From: Candidatus Thiodiazotropha sp.
Lineage (GTDB): Bacteria; Pseudomonadota; Gammaproteobacteria; Chromatiales; Chromatiaceae
Assembly (NCBI GenBank): GCA_023838465.1
Contig: JAIVEQ010000026.1
Coordinates: 1-57,763, forward strand
DNA length: 57,763 nt
Direction of reading: 5' to 3'
Shown here: positions 54,947-57,763 of the stretch, piece after piece
How the letters are laid out: every line of letters starts with the position of its first letter
Numbering within the stretch: the first letter of the stretch is position 1
Position numbers and translations under genes: made by a program
Notes under the pieces: generated by a model
Told to the model about the DNA's origin: nothing
The model's database searches: none
The model's input: only the letters and a program-made list of their open reading frames with translations

Positions 54947-57580
54947 ATGATCGACCACGCTGCACTCAATATTGCTTTTGCTAAAGATAGTTCGCCTATC
55001 CTGCCCTGCAAAGCACTGTTAAAAGACTACTCAGAGGGCGTCAAAGAGCGCTTTTCCACAGGCCAGACACCCACAAGTGACTTGGTTGCTGAGCGCGCTT
55101 ATCTGGTTGATGAAATATTAACCCGTGCCTGGAAACGCTATTTTGACACGACCACTAGAACCGCATTGGTAGCAGTTGGCGGCTATGGGCGCGGGGAACT
55201 CCACCCTGCTTCCGATATCGACCTCATGATTTTACTCGATGATGAAAAGCAGTTTGAATCATTCAAAGAGCTTCTTGAGCAATTTCTAACCCTACTCTGG
55301 GATATCGGTCTTGAAGTCGGTCACAGTGTTCGCACTATTGAAGACTGTATCCGTGAGGCAGATCAGGATATCACCGTCATGACCAACCTGATTGAATCTC
55401 GCTGCATCACGGGTTCAAAACAGTTATTTATCGAGATGCTGCAGGCCACAGGACCGGATCGCATGTGGAATAGTCTCGATTTTTTTGAGGCAAAATGGAA
55501 TGAACAGAGAAATCGACATGCCAAGCAGGATTGCAGCATCAGCAACCTCGAGCCAAACGTTAAAGAGAGTCCTGGGGGCCTTCGAGATATACAAATGATC
55601 GGCTGGGTGGCAAAACGTCACTTTCAAATCGAAGGCCTGCATGAATTAGTTGAGCATAAATTTCTTACAGAAGCCGAGTATCAGACCCTGATACAGGGAC
55701 AAGACCATCTTTGGAGAGTACGCTTTGCATTACACTTGCTAACAGGCCGCCATGACGACCGCCTGTTGTTTGACCATCAACGAACACTTGCTTCGTATCT
55801 AGGTTACGATGCTGACCATGCTAATCTGGCGGTCGAGTGTTTTATGCGCGACTACTACCGCACGGTCATGGAATTGAGCAGGCTTAATGAAATGCTGCTG
55901 CAACACTTCCAGGAAAACATCCTGTTCAAGAATGAACTGGGTGATCCAGTCAGCATCAATCAGCGATTTCAAAAACGTGGCTACTTCCTTGAAGTGTCAA
56001 ACGATAATGTCTTCAAATATAACTCTACAGCTCTACTCGAACTCTTTCTAATCCTTCAGGAAAACCCTGACTTGAGAGGTGTCAGGGCCAGTACTATCCG
56101 GTTGATACGAAACCACACATATCTAATCGATGAGAAATTTCGTCAAGATATTAGCGCGCAAAGCCTATTCATGGAAATTATGCGCCAACCTTATGGCATC
56201 ACCAGCGCTTTGCGTCGAATGAATATCTATGGCGTGCTCGCAGCCTACATACCAATGTTCGAGAGTATTGTTGGACGCATGCAGTATGACCTTTTTCATG
56301 TCTATACAGTGGATGAGCACACGCTGATGGTGATTCGAAATCTACGTCGTTTGACAGTTAGAAAGTATGCTGATGAGCATCCACTCTGCACACACCTGAT
56401 GCGTACTCTACCTAAAGAAGAGCTTATCTATTTAGCCGCCCTATTTCATGATATTGCCAAGGGCCGAGGTGGCAATCATTCTGAACTTGGGGCAATTGAT
56501 GCACTCGATTTCTGCCGACTCCATCATTTGAGTCAATATGACAGCCACCTAGTCAGCTGGCTTGTTCGACACCACCTAGTGATGTCAATGACAGCTCAAC
56601 GAAAAGATATCACAGATCCTGAGGTCGTCCAGGAATTCGCTGCCCTGGTTGGTGATCTAAACCGCCTTACCTATCTCTATCTGCTTACATTCGCTGATAG
56701 CAGGGCCACCAACCCTGCTGCTTGGAACTCCTGGAAGGACTCTCTACTACGTGATCTGTTTAACGCCACCCGTCGTGCACTCATACGCGGTCTGGAAAAC
56801 CCCCTTGCTCAAGAGGAGTTGATTCAGGAAAAACAGTTGGCAGCAATGCAACAGCTTCTGCAGCAGCAAATCCATGAGCAGGCAATCAGGAATCTATGGT
56901 CGACCTTTACAAACGAATATTTTCTCACCCACTCACCCAATGCAATACAGCGTCACACCAAGGCTATTCTGGATACTCCCAAAGAGTCCCTTCCTCTAAT
57001 AAAGATGCGCCAAACGGCCAAGCGTGGAGGGACCGAAGTGCTACTCTATTGCCTAGATCGAGATAACTTATTTGCTGTCACAACCACCCTCCTCGACCAA
57101 TTGGCTTTATTGATTGTCAACGCTCGAGTAATGAGTACTACTGACGGCAATTCACTTAACTCATATTTGGTACTTGAACAGGATGGTAATCCCATCGAAA
57201 TCGGTCATCGAAGCGACGAAATCATTAGAGTGCTCCATAATGGTTTATGCCAGGAAGGTGATAAACCGCTAAGTGTCAGCATACGAATCCCTAGAAAAAA
57301 CAAACATTTTGACACAAAAACACACATCTACTTCACACAGGAGCCTACCTTGCAACGCACAGCCATGCGCCTGGTAACATTAGACAGACCTGGACTTCTT
57401 TCTGACGTGGGGCAGGCATTTGCAAGTTGTAATATTCGCCTACAGCACGCAAAGATAACTACGCTTGGAGCTCAAGTCGAAGACATATTTTTTATTACCG
57501 ACCGAGATAACAAGCCAATTTTGGATGAAAGCATACTTAAGTGTTTGAATAATGAAGTTGTAGCAAAAATGGAAAAATAG
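54947..57580 (+). CDS. glnD: [protein-PII] uridylyltransferase / uridylyl-removing enzyme
   Basis: An 877-residue nitrogen sensor that adds UMP to PII when glutamine is low and removes it when high. The nucleotidyltransferase motif GGYGRGELHPASDIDLMIL is near residue 80 and the PII-UTase domain follows. The HD hydrolase domain has FHDIAKGRGGNHSELG near residue 505, and two C-terminal ACT domains (about 690-770 and 800-870) bind glutamine. Length is near E. coli (890). glnB is not in the window. Confidence 0.97.
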   Translation: MIDHAALNIAFAKDSSPILPCKALLKDYSEGVKERFSTGQTPTSDLVAERAYLVDEILTRAWKRYFDTTTRTALVAVGGYGRGELHPASDIDLMILLDDEKQFESFKELLEQFLTLLWDIGLEVGHSVRTIEDCIREADQDITVMTNLIESRCITGSKQLFIEMLQATGPDRMWNSLDFFEAKWNEQRNRHAKQDCSISNLEPNVKESPGGLRDIQMIGWVAKRHFQIEGLHELVEHKFLTEAEYQTLIQGQDHLWRVRFALHLLTGRHDDRLLFDHQRTLASYLGYDADHANLAVECFMRDYYRTVMELSRLNEMLLQHFQENILFKNELGDPVSINQRFQKRGYFLEVSNDNVFKYNSTALLELFLILQENPDLRGVRASTIRLIRNHTYLIDEKFRQDISAQSLFMEIMRQPYGITSALRRMNIYGVLAAYIPMFESIVGRMQYDLFHVYTVDEHTLMVIRNLRRLTVRKYADEHPLCTHLMRTLPKEELIYLAALFHDIAKGRGGNHSELGAIDALDFCRLHHLSQYDSHLVSWLVRHHLVMSMTAQRKDITDPEVVQEFAALVGDLNRLTYLYLLTFADSRATNPAAWNSWKDSLLRDLFNATRRALIRGLENPLAQEELIQEKQLAAMQQLLQQQIHEQAIRNLWSTFTNEYFLTHSPNAIQRHTKAILDTPKESLPLIKMRQTAKRGGTEVLLYCLDRDNLFAVTTTLLDQLALLIVNARVMSTTDGNSLNSYLVLEQDGNPIEIGHRSDEIIRVLHNGLCQEGDKPLSVSIRIPRKNKHFDTKTHIYFTQEPTLQRTAMRLVTLDRPGLLSDVGQAFASCNIRLQHAKITTLGAQVEDIFFITDRDNKPILDESILKCLNNEVVAKMEK

Positions 57581-57753
57581 AAGCTATAAAGATACACAAT
57601 AACAATTAGGCCTAATTTGCTTATAAATTCAGGCTGTTACATCTATTTCTCACTATCTCTATTGAAATTGGAGTAAGCGATCAATAAACAGCATCTACTC
57701 TGCACAGTACCCCCAGTCTATTCTGTTCCCATCGAATTCAACAGGAGTAACAG

Positions 57754-57763
57754 ATGGCCAGAG
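57754..57763 (+). CDS. start of a gene running off the right edge
   Basis: An ATG at 57754 follows AGGAG (57743-57747) at 6-nt spacing and opens a frame reading Met-Ala-Arg before the window ends. The 173 bp between glnD and this start show no clear terminator or promoter. In many relatives dapC or dapD follows glnD, but three codons cannot decide. Confidence 0.4.

Overview
The window comes from the chromosome of a gammaproteobacterium of moderate G+C content. The gene order (carA-carB-greA, rlmE-ftsH-folP-glmM-tpiA-secG-tRNA-Leu-nuo-tRNA-fMet, and rpsB-tsf-pyrH-frr-uppS-cdsA-dxr-rseP-bamA-skp-lpxD-fabZ-lpxA-lpxB-rnhB-dnaE-accA-tilS) is the classical gammaproteobacterial backbone. Separate nuoC and nuoD genes, and a backbone resembling Pseudomonas and Chromatiales rather than enterics, suggest a Chromatiales-like, possibly sulfur-oxidising, lineage; this placement is inference only.

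Layout. Positions 1-2795 are the edge of an integrated mobile island. It holds two small unknown genes, a tyrosine integrase, an excisionase-like protein and a divergent Xre-type regulator around a compact operator/promoter region, then a repeat-rich 365-bp non-coding stretch with a four-unit 11-bp tandem repeat, abutting the 3' end of an initiator tRNA (fMet) gene, the likely attachment site. Positions 2934-17914 are a complete 14-gene nuoA-N operon for respiratory complex I, read leftward. It is interrupted between nuoL and nuoM by an elaborate 266-bp double-hairpin palindromic element and between nuoK and nuoL by a second, smaller palindromic repeat. Positions 18072-23723 carry a strong terminator, tRNA-Leu(GAG), secG, tpiA, glmM, folP and ftsH. 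Positions 23899-31625 hold rlmE, yhbY, greA, carB, carA with a candidate attenuator leader, trxC and a divergent thioredoxin-TPR gene (cnoX/ybbN). Positions 31737-53857 are a long leftward run of lipid A, fatty-acid, outer-membrane assembly, isoprenoid, phospholipid and translation genes. This run is broken once by an orphan acyl-CoA ligase of the exosortase-associated type between lpxB and rnhB. Positions 54149-57580 carry map and glnD, read rightward, and a new gene begins at 57754.

How the genes work together. Most of the window is housekeeping: complex I for proton-motive force, carAB for carbamoyl phosphate, the lpx/fabZ/bamA/skp/rseP set for outer-membrane biogenesis, dxr/uppS/cdsA/glmM for envelope precursors, and rpsB/tsf/frr/map for translation. 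The accessory signal lies in the island at the left edge, in three different families of palindromic intergenic repeats (5926-6191; 8213-8357 with a single copy at 28863-28892; 24931-25060), and in the orphan ligase. No CRISPR array, insertion sequence or rRNA gene was seen. The best candidate for something undescribed is the element at 5926-6191.
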